This document shows positions 1 to 6,021 of a stretch of DNA of 6,021 nucleotides, in pieces; position 1 is the first letter of the stretch; each line of letters begins with the position of its first letter. The DNA comes from an uncultured Flavobacteriales bacterium (GTDB lineage Bacteria; Bacteroidota; Bacteroidia; Flavobacteriales_D; Sanyastnellaceae). The notes below the pieces were generated by a model. That model was not told the DNA's origin. It ran no database searches and worked only from the letters and a program-made list of their open reading frames with translations. The position numbers and the translations under genes are program-made. The stretch lies in the NCBI GenBank assembly GCA_938092195.1, contig CALKHD010000116.1, forward strand, positions 1 through 6,021, in the 5' to 3' direction.

Positions 1-988
1 CAGACCCGATGTATGTGGCCCCACCAAACGTCCACTTTTCTCGCCTTGTGGTTCCGTTCCCCGAAAGGTTGTTGCCGCTTGAAGCGTCGCAACAGTTCGG
101 ACAAGCGGCGTTACCAACGGTGGTTTCATTGTCTGGCCAGCAAACCACAGGACTGGCCACATTGATTTCGGCTTTGTCCACATCCCAGGTCAAAAAGGCA
201 TTTCCCAGCGTGGCTTGTTTGTAGCCTGTTCCAACAATGGTGCCTCCTGGCACATAAGGGGCAGAGGCGCCCCTCACCGAGCAATGGTTGGAATAGGTCA
301 AAGTCAAGGTGTGATCGCAATCTCCAGTCGAGCAATTCTCTGAGGTGTAGACATGCTCTGCGCCCAGAATGCGAAAAATTTCGTCGCCTGTGGTCGATGT
401 GAATCGGAGCGTGTCGAACGCAGGGTCGTCAAACACGTCCTGCATGGTGAAGACATCCTCTGCAGACCCGTCTCCCCAATCCAATGAGAAGCTCCAAGTC
501 GGGCTAAAAGCCAGGTTGACATCGATTTTAGGCAAGGCCACGAAAGGGGCGCACCCAGCGTTGCTATCGCCATAAACCAGACCTGCGCCCGGTGTCTCGG
601 GCTCATTCACAAGGATGCCTTCGGCGCCGCTGGGGCAAGCGGCAGTGGTGACAACGATGGAGTAAGATTCCCAATCGGTGGCGTTGTAGGTGTGGGTGAT
701 CGGGGTGGTTCCGTCCCAATTTCCAATGTTTTCCGTGGGCGTCCCATCTCCCCAATTCACTTGCACATTGGTATGAGTGGCGGGCTGAGCGGTCAATTCA
801 AAGTTGAAGGGAGATGGATCAGCGGTTACGCTCGAAACGCACTGAAACCAATGGGGAGTGGTCAACGTGACCGGCAATTCAGCGATGGTTTCGGTGCCCA
901 AGAATTGAGGGCATTGGGCGGAGGCACTTTGAACCCCTGTTGCGCAGAGAAGCAGAATCAAGGAAGAAAACCAAATGCGCGATGCCAT
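1..988 (-). CDS. Secreted PKD-domain protein, N-terminal part (runs off the left edge)
   Basis: This open frame encodes the first 329 residues of a secreted protein and continues beyond the window. Residues 1-24 are a typical signal peptide: a short start with one Arg, a hydrophobic core around ILLLCATGV, and a likely cleavage after SASA before Q25. Two PKD-like units follow. The first has WGDGT at 79-83 and HTY at 99-101; the second has WGDG at 171-174 and HVY at 212-214. The rest is rich in Cys (for example C50, C118, C146, C219, C224, C236, C283 and the CPNCC cluster at 296-300), which suggests disulfides outside the cytoplasm. PKD repeats of this kind are common in large adhesin-like or surface proteins of Bacteroidota, often with a C-terminal sorting domain that would lie outside the window. 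The exact function is unknown. The start at 988 gives the most compact signal peptide; an in-frame ATG at 1033, just after a TAA at 1043-1045, would add 15 residues and is a real alternative. Confidence 0.85.
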   Translation of the reverse strand, partial: MASRIWFSSLILLLCATGVQSASAQCPQFLGTETIAELPVTLTTPHWFQCVSSVTADPSPFNFELTAQPATHTNVQVNWGDGTPTENIGNWDGTTPITHTYNATDWESYSIVVTTAACPSGAEGILVNEPETPGAGLVYGDSNAGCAPFVALPKIDVNLAFSPTWSFSLDWGDGSAEDVFTMQDVFDDPAFDTLRFTSTTGDEIFRILGAEHVYTSENCSTGDCDHTLTLTYSNHCSVRGASAPYVPGGTIVGTGYKQATLGNAFLTWDVDKAEINVASPVVCWPDNETTVGNAACPNCCDASSGNNLSGNGTTRREKWTFGGATYIGS

Positions 989-1114
989 AGATGTGCTTAC
1001 GGAATCTTTGACGCTGGGGTTGCGACGGACCATGTGATGAATTTACCCGTGACAACAGCCGTCTATTGGCACAGATGGCTGAATTGTCCACCTCGGATTG
1101 GTCACATCGTTGGT

Positions 1115-1136
1115 GGTCAACTGCGGTCAACTTGAC
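1115..1136. repeat. Two direct GGTCAA repeats plus an inverted half-site
   Basis: GGTCAA occurs at 1115-1120 and again at 1125-1130, with starts exactly 10 bp apart. The second copy overlaps a near-perfect palindrome, GTCAA-C-TTGAC, at 1126-1136. The cluster straddles the stop codon of the Nramp-like gene and lies about 80-150 bp upstream of the two possible starts of the PKD gene. One-helical-turn spacing of half-sites is compatible with an operator, but so short a motif may be chance, and no promoter could be recognised beside it. Confidence 0.3.
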
Positions 1137-2383
1137 ACGTGGAGCATGTACAGGACCGTCAGACCCGAAAGGAAGAGGAATCCCAGCACAGCCGTGACTT
1201 TTAGCCCGATACTGGGCCTGGCCTCACAGGGAAAAGAGCTCTGGGTGACCAAAATAAAAATGGCCAAGGCTGACGGCGGAGCCACGCAAAAACTCAGGAT
1301 GTTGCCAAAATCCAGCAGCGTTCGAATGTCTTCGGGGAAGCCAATGATCAGCATCAGGGCTCCAATGGCAATGACGACCAAGCTGATTTGCTCGTGGGAT
1401 GATCGGACGTGGGCGTTTCTCAATGCGGCAATGCCATGGCCAAAACTCCGGCTGAAGCCATCTAGACAAGCCACGCATGTGCCCAGCATGGCCGCAAAGG
1501 CCGCCGAGCCGACCAAGGGGGCACTCCATGAGCCCAAGACGTCTGTGTAAAGCCCCACGATTCCCGCAGCGAAAGAGGCGGTTCCACTGGGCAGAGCCAA
1601 GTCGTTGGTGCGCAGCAAGAGGGCTCCGAGCAACAAAAAACAAAGGGCGAGAAAGAGACAGAAAGCGTATCCCAAATTGAATTCGCGAACGGCAGACCTG
1701 AGGGTGGGGGTAAACCCCGTTTGCTTGTAACGTTCCAAGGTCCAGATGCTGATCCATGGGCTCAGGTCCACGGCCGAGGGCATCCAGCCCAACAAGGCAA
1801 TCAGAAAGGTGAATTCTACCCCAGTCCAAGGGTCGAACCCAATGGGCGCTGGTGGAACGGCAGAAAGCGGAGTGTGAAACAGTGCCCCAATGGTGGCGCC
1901 CACAGTGCCCACAAGCAGCACAATGCTAATGGCCTTGATGATGGTGTCCAAGGCGGCATAACGCCCAAGCATTAGAACGGCCACACATCCGGCCATGGTA
2001 ATGACGGCCACATGTGGCGTGGCGTTCATTCCCCAATAGGCGGAGACGCCAAAGAGGTTGTCGAGAAACGCTGCGGTGACAATGCCCACTCCGCCCATCA
2101 CGAACAGGCAGGTGAAGGCCGTCAAAACCAAGTAGACCCAAGACGCCCAGCGCCCAAACGTGCGATAGCCTTGAATCAGAGAAGTGCCAGTGGCATTGGC
2201 ATAGCGGGTGCCAAATTCAAAAAAAGGATACTTGGCCACATGGGCTGCCAAGATGGCCCAAAGCAGGGCAAAGCCGTAGTCTGCTCCTGCGCGTGTGGCC
2301 TGAACCAAGTGACTTGTGCCAATGGCGGTCGATGCGAAAAGGATGCCGGGCCCAAGGGTCAACATCAGTCGGCGCACGTTCAT
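1127..2383 (-). CDS. Nramp-superfamily permease with non-canonical metal-site motifs
   Basis: This 418-residue inner-membrane protein has about eleven hydrophobic helices and the Nramp (LeuT-fold) signature start LGPGILFA followed by an AGADYGFALLW segment like the end of Nramp helix 1 and the loop to helix 2. Classical Nramp/MntH proteins import Mn2+ or Fe2+ with protons, using DPGN in helix 1 and MPH in helix 6. Aligning by eye on GPG and on the FG-LLW segment, DPGN falls on GTSH (22-25). The MPH position falls on MPS (201-203) in GWMPSAVDLSPW. It therefore belongs to a divergent Nramp-like branch whose substrate cannot be read from the sequence; MntH function should not be assumed. The gene begins 3 bp after the stop of the diheme peroxidase gene, so the two are probably cotranscribed and translationally coupled. 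The ATG at 2383 fits, since the Nramp motif begins at residue 10 and leaves no room for a later start. The gene is intact. Confidence 0.88.
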   Translation of the reverse strand: MNVRRLMLTLGPGILFASTAIGTSHLVQATRAGADYGFALLWAILAAHVAKYPFFEFGTRYANATGTSLIQGYRTFGRWASWVYLVLTAFTCLFVMGGVGIVTAAFLDNLFGVSAYWGMNATPHVAVITMAGCVAVLMLGRYAALDTIIKAISIVLLVGTVGATIGALFHTPLSAVPPAPIGFDPWTGVEFTFLIALLGWMPSAVDLSPWISIWTLERYKQTGFTPTLRSAVREFNLGYAFCLFLALCFLLLGALLLRTNDLALPSGTASFAAGIVGLYTDVLGSWSAPLVGSAAFAAMLGTCVACLDGFSRSFGHGIAALRNAHVRSSHEQISLVVIAIGALMLIIGFPEDIRTLLDFGNILSFCVAPPSALAIFILVTQSSFPCEARPSIGLKVTAVLGFLFLSGLTVLYMLHVSS

Positions 2384-2386
2384 GAC

Positions 2387-3517
2387 TCAGTGTGGGTCTG
2401 AAAAGGCAGGGTTGTTCGCGAAAACAGTGTCGGTCAACGTCATCAAAAATGCGAGGAGGGCCTCTTTTTGCTGAGGTTGGAGCATCAATCCGCCAGAATT
2501 GTATTTCATGAAAGGATCGATGGTCGAAGAGGGGTGTCCACCTGAATTGTAATGGTCGATCACCTCTTCAAGGGTGCTGAATCGGCCATCGTGCATGTAC
2601 GGCGGCGTGAGGGTCACATTGCGCAAGGTGGGCGTGCGGAACCGGCCGCTGTCCAAGGCTTGTCCGGTGAAGCCGGCCAGTCCTGGGTCTGCAGAAAAAG
2701 TGCTGTCCAGTCCATTGTTGTGGAACAGGTAGTCTGAGAACTGGAGCCCGGCTTCGCCGTGGCAATGGAAACAGTCTCCTCCAAATTGACCTCCAGTGAC
2801 CATTTCTGGATCTCCTCCCTCTCGGTTGAAGATTTCATAGCCCATGAACTCTTGGTCGGTGAACGTGGCTTGTCCCCTTCTCCAAAGGTCAAACTTGCTG
2901 TTTGAAGAAACCATGGTTCTCAAGAATTGGGCGATGGCTTTGGCCACCTCATCTGGGGTAATCTCGGCAGAGCCAAAGGCCATGGTGAACCGCGCCGCAT
3001 ACCCTTCATCTGCATCCAATCGCGCCGTGGCTTCAGACCAAGGAAGGTTCATTTCCTCGGGGTGAGGGATGGGCTCCAGAATCTGCTCCTCAAGTGTGGC
3101 TGCCCGGCCATCCCAGAACAAATGTTGCACCCAGCCCATGTTGATGAGTGCCATGGCATTTCTTTGGCCTTGAGCGCCTGTGACACCCGTGGATACCGGA
3201 TTCGGGTCTGCGAATGAAAAGGAGGGCAAGTGACAAGATCCACAGCTCATGCTGCTGTCGGCGCTGAGCCCCTTTTCCCAGAACAGGAGGCGGCCTAACT
3301 CCACCCCTTCCACAGTCATCGGGTTGTCTGGGGGGATGTCTAGGGGAGGAAAAAATGGAGGGATGTCGATTTCAAGGGCTGTGGTCCCGGGAGGATTGGG
3401 CTTGTTCACCACGGGATCGGGCCTGCAGCCTTCCGACATCAAAAACACCACGGCCAGAATGGCCCATGTGAAACACAGGGGAAGGTGAAAGAAGGAAAGA
3501 GACCTACTCCGGTTCAT
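2387..3517 (-). CDS. Diheme cytochrome c peroxidase/MauG-family lipoprotein (MbnH-like)
   Basis: This is a 376-residue exported diheme protein. A hydrophobic N-terminus ends in SEGC (C31), a permissive lipobox, so it is probably a lipoprotein. Two CxxCH heme sites are visible: CGSCH (92-96) and CFHCH (249-253). Between them lie FWDGRA with W135 and HPEEM with E155. Relative to the first heme His and to each other, these match the spacing of the inter-heme Trp and the catalytic Glu in bacterial diheme cytochrome c peroxidases. The C-terminal half carries RFRTPTLRNV and PYMHDGRFSTLEEVIDHY, hallmarks of the CCP/MauG superfamily. Family members reduce H2O2 or use it to oxidise a partner protein. 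Because the gene directly follows an MbnP-like gene (28-bp gap), the MbnH-like role of oxidising a Trp of that partner is favoured over plain peroxide detoxification. That choice comes from context; the family assignment itself is secure. It ends 3 bp before the Nramp-like gene. Confidence 0.93.
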   Translation of the reverse strand: MNRSRSLSFFHLPLCFTWAILAVVFLMSEGCRPDPVVNKPNPPGTTALEIDIPPFFPPLDIPPDNPMTVEGVELGRLLFWEKGLSADSSMSCGSCHLPSFSFADPNPVSTGVTGAQGQRNAMALINMGWVQHLFWDGRAATLEEQILEPIPHPEEMNLPWSEATARLDADEGYAARFTMAFGSAEITPDEVAKAIAQFLRTMVSSNSKFDLWRRGQATFTDQEFMGYEIFNREGGDPEMVTGGQFGGDCFHCHGEAGLQFSDYLFHNNGLDSTFSADPGLAGFTGQALDSGRFRTPTLRNVTLTPPYMHDGRFSTLEEVIDHYNSGGHPSSTIDPFMKYNSGGLMLQPQQKEALLAFLMTLTDTVFANNPAFSDPH

Positions 3518-3545
3518 TTCACCCCAATATCGGACTTCTTTTTGG

Positions 3546-4307
3546 TTACTCTTTCACCAAGGTCACAGCCGCCCGCTGGGCGTTCACATACCTCACAGCC
3601 AACTCTGGATAGTCGCCAGTGTGGGTGATGGGATCGACTTGAACATCGATGGTGTCATTGCCATGAATGAGAAAATCCAACAGCTCGCCTTTGAGTGTGA
3701 AGTCGTGGTGGCTGCATTCTGTGACTTCCCAGGGTTGGTTGTACCGAACTTCAACCAGTTGGTCGTCTCCGCCAATGTGATAGGCGAAACCCTGGGTAAA
3801 ATTGTCTCCTCCAGTGGTGTCGGCTTTGCCGTCGAACTTGCTGAAGATGTAACCGGTGTTCCAACTCCAAAACATGCCGGCGCTGCCAGTGACACCCAAT
3901 GGATGACTGTTTGGCCAAATGGTGGGGTCGGTGTCGGTGTTGAATTCGGCGGGAACGCCCAAATGCAGGCGGAACCCATCGTAAGTGCCCGGTTCCACGA
4001 TGTAGCTCCATTGGTTGTCATCACCGGCATTCCAACGCTCTGCATCAGACAAACGGATGGCCCCAGTGTCGTTCAGCAATTCAATGCCGCCCAGGTAGAT
4101 CGAAAACGTCTCAAGCCGCAGGTGATTGCCTTTGGCATCCAATGCAGTGCGTCCAATCAAGACGCTGTCGCCATCAAATTGGAACCCAGCCGTGAGGGTC
4201 AATGTGCCGGGTCCTCCATGCATGGGGTCGGGCTTGCATCCAGTGGCCATGAGTAAGATCGAACCAAAAGCGAATGAGGCGGAAACAAAAAGAAAGCGCG
4301 CGTTCAT
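3546..4307 (-). CDS. MbnP-like copper-binding family lipoprotein
   Basis: This 253-residue lipoprotein is the first gene of the probable three-gene operon. The signal peptide ends in ATGC (C24) followed by KPDP, a common Bacteroidota lipoprotein start. The MbnP-like family features are a beta-rich N-terminal part with LETFSIYLGGIEL (65-77), a PGTYDGFRLHLGVP stretch (106-119), the hallmark MFWSWNTGYIF (145-155) and FAYHIGG (174-180). Possible metal ligands include H177, C198 in the ECSHHDF segment, H200 and H201. In the characterised MbnP/MbnH pair, the diheme partner converts a Trp of MbnP to kynurenine and this enables Cu(I) binding; here the diheme gene follows directly. W147 and W149 in the hallmark motif are possible target residues, which is inference. 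I chose ATG at 4307 because it gives a compact 24-residue signal peptide; the open frame extends nine codons upstream to GTG at 4334 and TTG, which would add a His-rich tail before the signal and look unlikely. Confidence 0.85.
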   Translation of the reverse strand: MNARFLFVSASFAFGSILLMATGCKPDPMHGGPGTLTLTAGFQFDGDSVLIGRTALDAKGNHLRLETFSIYLGGIELLNDTGAIRLSDAERWNAGDDNQWSYIVEPGTYDGFRLHLGVPAEFNTDTDPTIWPNSHPLGVTGSAGMFWSWNTGYIFSKFDGKADTTGGDNFTQGFAYHIGGDDQLVEVRYNQPWEVTECSHHDFTLKGELLDFLIHGNDTIDVQVDPITHTGDYPELAVRYVNAQRAAVTLVKE

Positions 4308-4420
4308 GGTGTGAAGATGATGACGGTTCAACACAAAAACAGGGGGTCGGGTTGCAGAATTCGAGCCAATGGCTGTGAATGGGGCTTGGGTAGCATAGAT
4401 GAAGGGTCGAACTTGACCGC
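4308..4420. promoter_or_regulatory. Divergent intergenic region, probable promoters for both sides
   Basis: This 113-bp spacer separates the start codons of the minus-strand MbnP-like operon and the plus-strand helicase gene, so it should hold promoters for both. On the minus strand, TGTTTTTG at 4334-4341 differs at one base from the Bacteroidota -7 element TAnnTTTG and lies 26 bases before the MbnP-like ATG. The nearest suitable upstream TTG is about 25 bases away, longer than the usual spacing of about 19-21. I found no good -7 match for the helicase. An imperfect inverted repeat, GGTCGAACTTGACC, lies at 4405-4418, immediately before the helicase start. That promoters exist here is inferred from gene orientation; the individual elements are weak. 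Confidence 0.4.
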
Positions 4421-6021
4421 ATGGCGTTGAACAAAATCAAAGGGCAGGTGCCCACAGGATTTAGGGTGTTGCGCGCATCCGCAGGCAGTGGCAAAACCTT
4501 CAAGTTGGTGGAGGCCTATTTGTCTTGCTGTTTGGGGTCTGATTCGGCCCTTCCTTTTCGGCGGATTTTGGCTTTGACTTTCACCAACAAGGCGGCTCAA
4601 GAGATGAAGACCCGTGTGGTCAAGGAACTGGAAGTCTTGGCTGAATCCCATGAGCAGAGCCCCCATTTGGTGGGGATTGTGGAGGAGACCAAGTTGGATG
4701 GAGATGAGGTTGGACGTCGCGCCAGGTCCATGCGCACGGCCCTCAATCGCCATTATGGCGAACTGTCCATCATGACCCTCGACAAATTCGTTGGGGCTTT
4801 GGTTCGGGGGTTTGCCACAGACTTGCAGCTCGAGCACGACTTCTCCATAGAACTGGACACCCCACGCTTGCTGGAAAATGCCGTGGACCGTGTTTTGGAA
4901 CAATTGGGTCAAGATCAAGACCTGACAGAATTGCTGGGTCGTTTTGTGGAAGAGGCTGTCAATGACGACAGGGATGCCAAGGTTCGCAGGCAGTTGTTGG
5001 ACATTGGAAAGTCCATCGATCAAGAGCAAATGCAGCCTTTGTTGAACAACCTCGATGGATGGTCGCCGTCTGATTTCATTGAGATTCAGAACCGAATGGC
5101 CAAGGAGGTTCAGCGCCGGAAAAAAGCCATGATGGACCAAGCTGATGCCTTGTTCAAGGACTTGGATGCAGCAGATTTGGGAACGGTTTTCTACCGAAAA
5201 TGGGTGACCTCTAATTGGCTTCCAAGGCTGGCTATGGGTCGGGTTGACGGGCCCACTGCCACCTTGATTCGGGGCATTGAGGAAGGACTGTGGGCCAAGA
5301 AAAACGATACGTCAGGAGAGGCGGCGATTGCCCCTTTCCAGGACAGGTTGGAGGCCATGGCGAAGATGGAGGGGGAGATGGGCCCCACCGAAGAGGGGAG
5401 ACATCACCGCACCCAAGTCATGTTGGCGCGGTGGCTGCCCTTGGTGGGGACATTGACGGCCCTTCGCGCCGCTCATGCGTCGGTGCAGCGCGATGAAAAC
5501 GTTCGAACCTTGGGGACCTTGAACCGGATGATTTCCGAGGTGGTTCAAGGCAACCCCGCCCCTTACATTTTCGAGCGGACAGGGGAGAGGTACGATCACA
5601 TCTTCATCGATGAGTTTCAGGACACCTCTGTGATGCAGTGGCAAAACTTGGCGGTTGCCATTGGGGAGACCTTGGGCCATGGCCAGTTGTCCCTGGTGGT
5701 TGGCGATGCCAAGCAGGCCATTTACCGTTGGAGAAACGGTGACCACCGCCAACTTCAGAACCTCCCTGACTTGTCCAATGACAGTTCGGAGCGTTTGCCG
5801 GAGTCCTTGATGGATGCGGCTGGGTTGATGAAGCATGACTTTGACCTGAGGCTCATCCAAGACAATTGGCGGAGTGCGCCCGAAGTGGTGGACTTCAACA
5901 ACCGTGTTTTTGAAGCTTTGGGTTCCCAGCTTGGGGGGGATTTGAGCGACGTCTACTCCGATGTGAAGCAAATTCCGCGAAAGGATTTTCCGGGAGGCGT
6001 CGAGGTGGAGGTGCTGCAAGG
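4421..6021 (+). CDS. UvrD/RecB-type (AddA-like) superfamily 1 helicase, N-terminal half (runs off the right edge)
   Basis: The first 533 residues of a large SF1A DNA helicase of the RecB/AddA kind are present. The helicase motifs appear in order: Walker A ASAGSGKT (19-26); motif Ia ILALTFTNKAAQEMKTRV (49-66); TLDKF (119-123), matching the family's TxHxF-type motif; Walker B with the catalytic pair D397-E398 in FIDEFQDTS; motif III GDAKQAIYRWR (428-438); and NWRS (482-485), motif IV. The roughly 270 residues between TLDKF and the Walker B motif are the helical 1B region, which is long in this family. Such proteins work with a partner in double-strand break end resection (AddAB or RecBCD). A C-terminal nuclease domain is usual but would lie outside the window, so the AddA or RecB label is not settled. 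ATG 4421 is the first start after an in-frame TGA at 4400-4402; the Walker A motif begins 18 residues later, as expected. The gene diverges from the metal-handling operon and is probably unrelated to it. Confidence 0.93.
   Translation, partial: MALNKIKGQVPTGFRVLRASAGSGKTFKLVEAYLSCCLGSDSALPFRRILALTFTNKAAQEMKTRVVKELEVLAESHEQSPHLVGIVEETKLDGDEVGRRARSMRTALNRHYGELSIMTLDKFVGALVRGFATDLQLEHDFSIELDTPRLLENAVDRVLEQLGQDQDLTELLGRFVEEAVNDDRDAKVRRQLLDIGKSIDQEQMQPLLNNLDGWSPSDFIEIQNRMAKEVQRRKKAMMDQADALFKDLDAADLGTVFYRKWVTSNWLPRLAMGRVDGPTATLIRGIEEGLWAKKNDTSGEAAIAPFQDRLEAMAKMEGEMGPTEEGRHHRTQVMLARWLPLVGTLTALRAAHASVQRDENVRTLGTLNRMISEVVQGNPAPYIFERTGERYDHIFIDEFQDTSVMQWQNLAVAIGETLGHGQLSLVVGDAKQAIYRWRNGDHRQLQNLPDLSNDSSERLPESLMDAAGLMKHDFDLRLIQDNWRSAPEVVDFNNRVFEALGSQLGGDLSDVYSDVKQIPRKDFPGGVEVEVLQ

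Noticed and set aside
1058..1079. Possible hairpin (7-bp arms GCCGTCT and AGATGGC, 8-base loop) downstream of the Nramp-like gene
   Set aside because: In the minus-strand transcript the stem has an A-C mismatch and no U-run follows, so it is not a credible intrinsic terminator.
1224..1829. Open frame of 201 codons on the minus strand in another frame of the Nramp-like gene
   Set aside because: It overlaps the hydrophobic transporter frame in the same direction, is not membrane-like or motif-bearing, and is explained by a frame-shifted reading.
1127..2383. Annotation of the permease as a Mn2+ transporter MntH
   Set aside because: The helix 1 DPGN and helix 6 MPH motifs that define Mn/Fe transport are absent, so a substrate name would be unsupported.
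2387..3517. Annotation of the diheme protein simply as a hydrogen peroxide-detoxifying cytochrome c peroxidase
   Set aside because: The family motifs allow it, but the directly adjacent MbnP-like partner makes an MbnH-like protein-oxidising role the better contextual reading; it is kept as the alternative.
3621..4256. Long open frame of 211 codons on the plus strand opposite the MbnP-like gene
   Set aside because: It is fully antisense to a gene with clear lipoprotein signal and family motifs, shows no recognisable domain, and reads as a compositional shadow.
4328..5140. Open frame of 270 codons on the minus strand opposite the helicase gene, and a similar one at 5312-6019
   Set aside because: Both lie antisense to the continuous helicase frame with its motifs in order; their translations have no recognisable motifs.

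Overview
The window looks like a chromosomal segment of a member of the Bacteroidota, probably Flavobacteriales-like, with moderately high GC for that group. This rests on gene content: an exported PKD-repeat protein, lipoproteins whose lipobox is followed by charged or polar residues, weak Shine-Dalgarno signals, and an AddA/RecB-type helicase typical in form for this phylum. The lineage is an inference from protein style, with no rRNA or other marker in the window.

Layout. Four genes lie on the minus strand and one on the plus strand. From right to left on the minus strand, starting at about 4307: (1) a lipoprotein of the MbnP-like family, 253 aa; (2) a diheme cytochrome c peroxidase/MauG-family lipoprotein (MbnH-like), 376 aa, 28 bp downstream; (3) an Nramp-superfamily membrane transporter, 418 aa, starting 3 bp after the peroxidase stop codon. 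These three form a compact probable operon. After a gap of about 140 bp, (4) a secreted PKD-domain protein begins and runs off the left edge. On the plus strand, diverging from the MbnP-like gene across a 113-bp spacer, (5) a UvrD/RecB-type helicase starts at 4421 and runs off the right edge.

How the genes may work together. MbnP and MbnH are known as a pair: the diheme enzyme oxidises a tryptophan of its partner to kynurenine, which creates a copper site. Here that pair is followed, with apparent translational coupling, by an Nramp-like permease. In this permease the canonical metal-binding motifs DPGN (helix 1) and MPH (helix 6) are replaced by GTSH and MPS. The simplest reading is a metal-handling unit in which two cell-envelope lipoproteins bind or mature a metal site and the permease moves a metal, or something unidentified, across the inner membrane. 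The link between the pair and this transporter is inferred from gene order only. The PKD protein and the helicase are probably unrelated to it.

No RNA genes, insertion sequences, CRISPR arrays or convincing terminators were seen. No gene-free stretch exceeds 300 bp.
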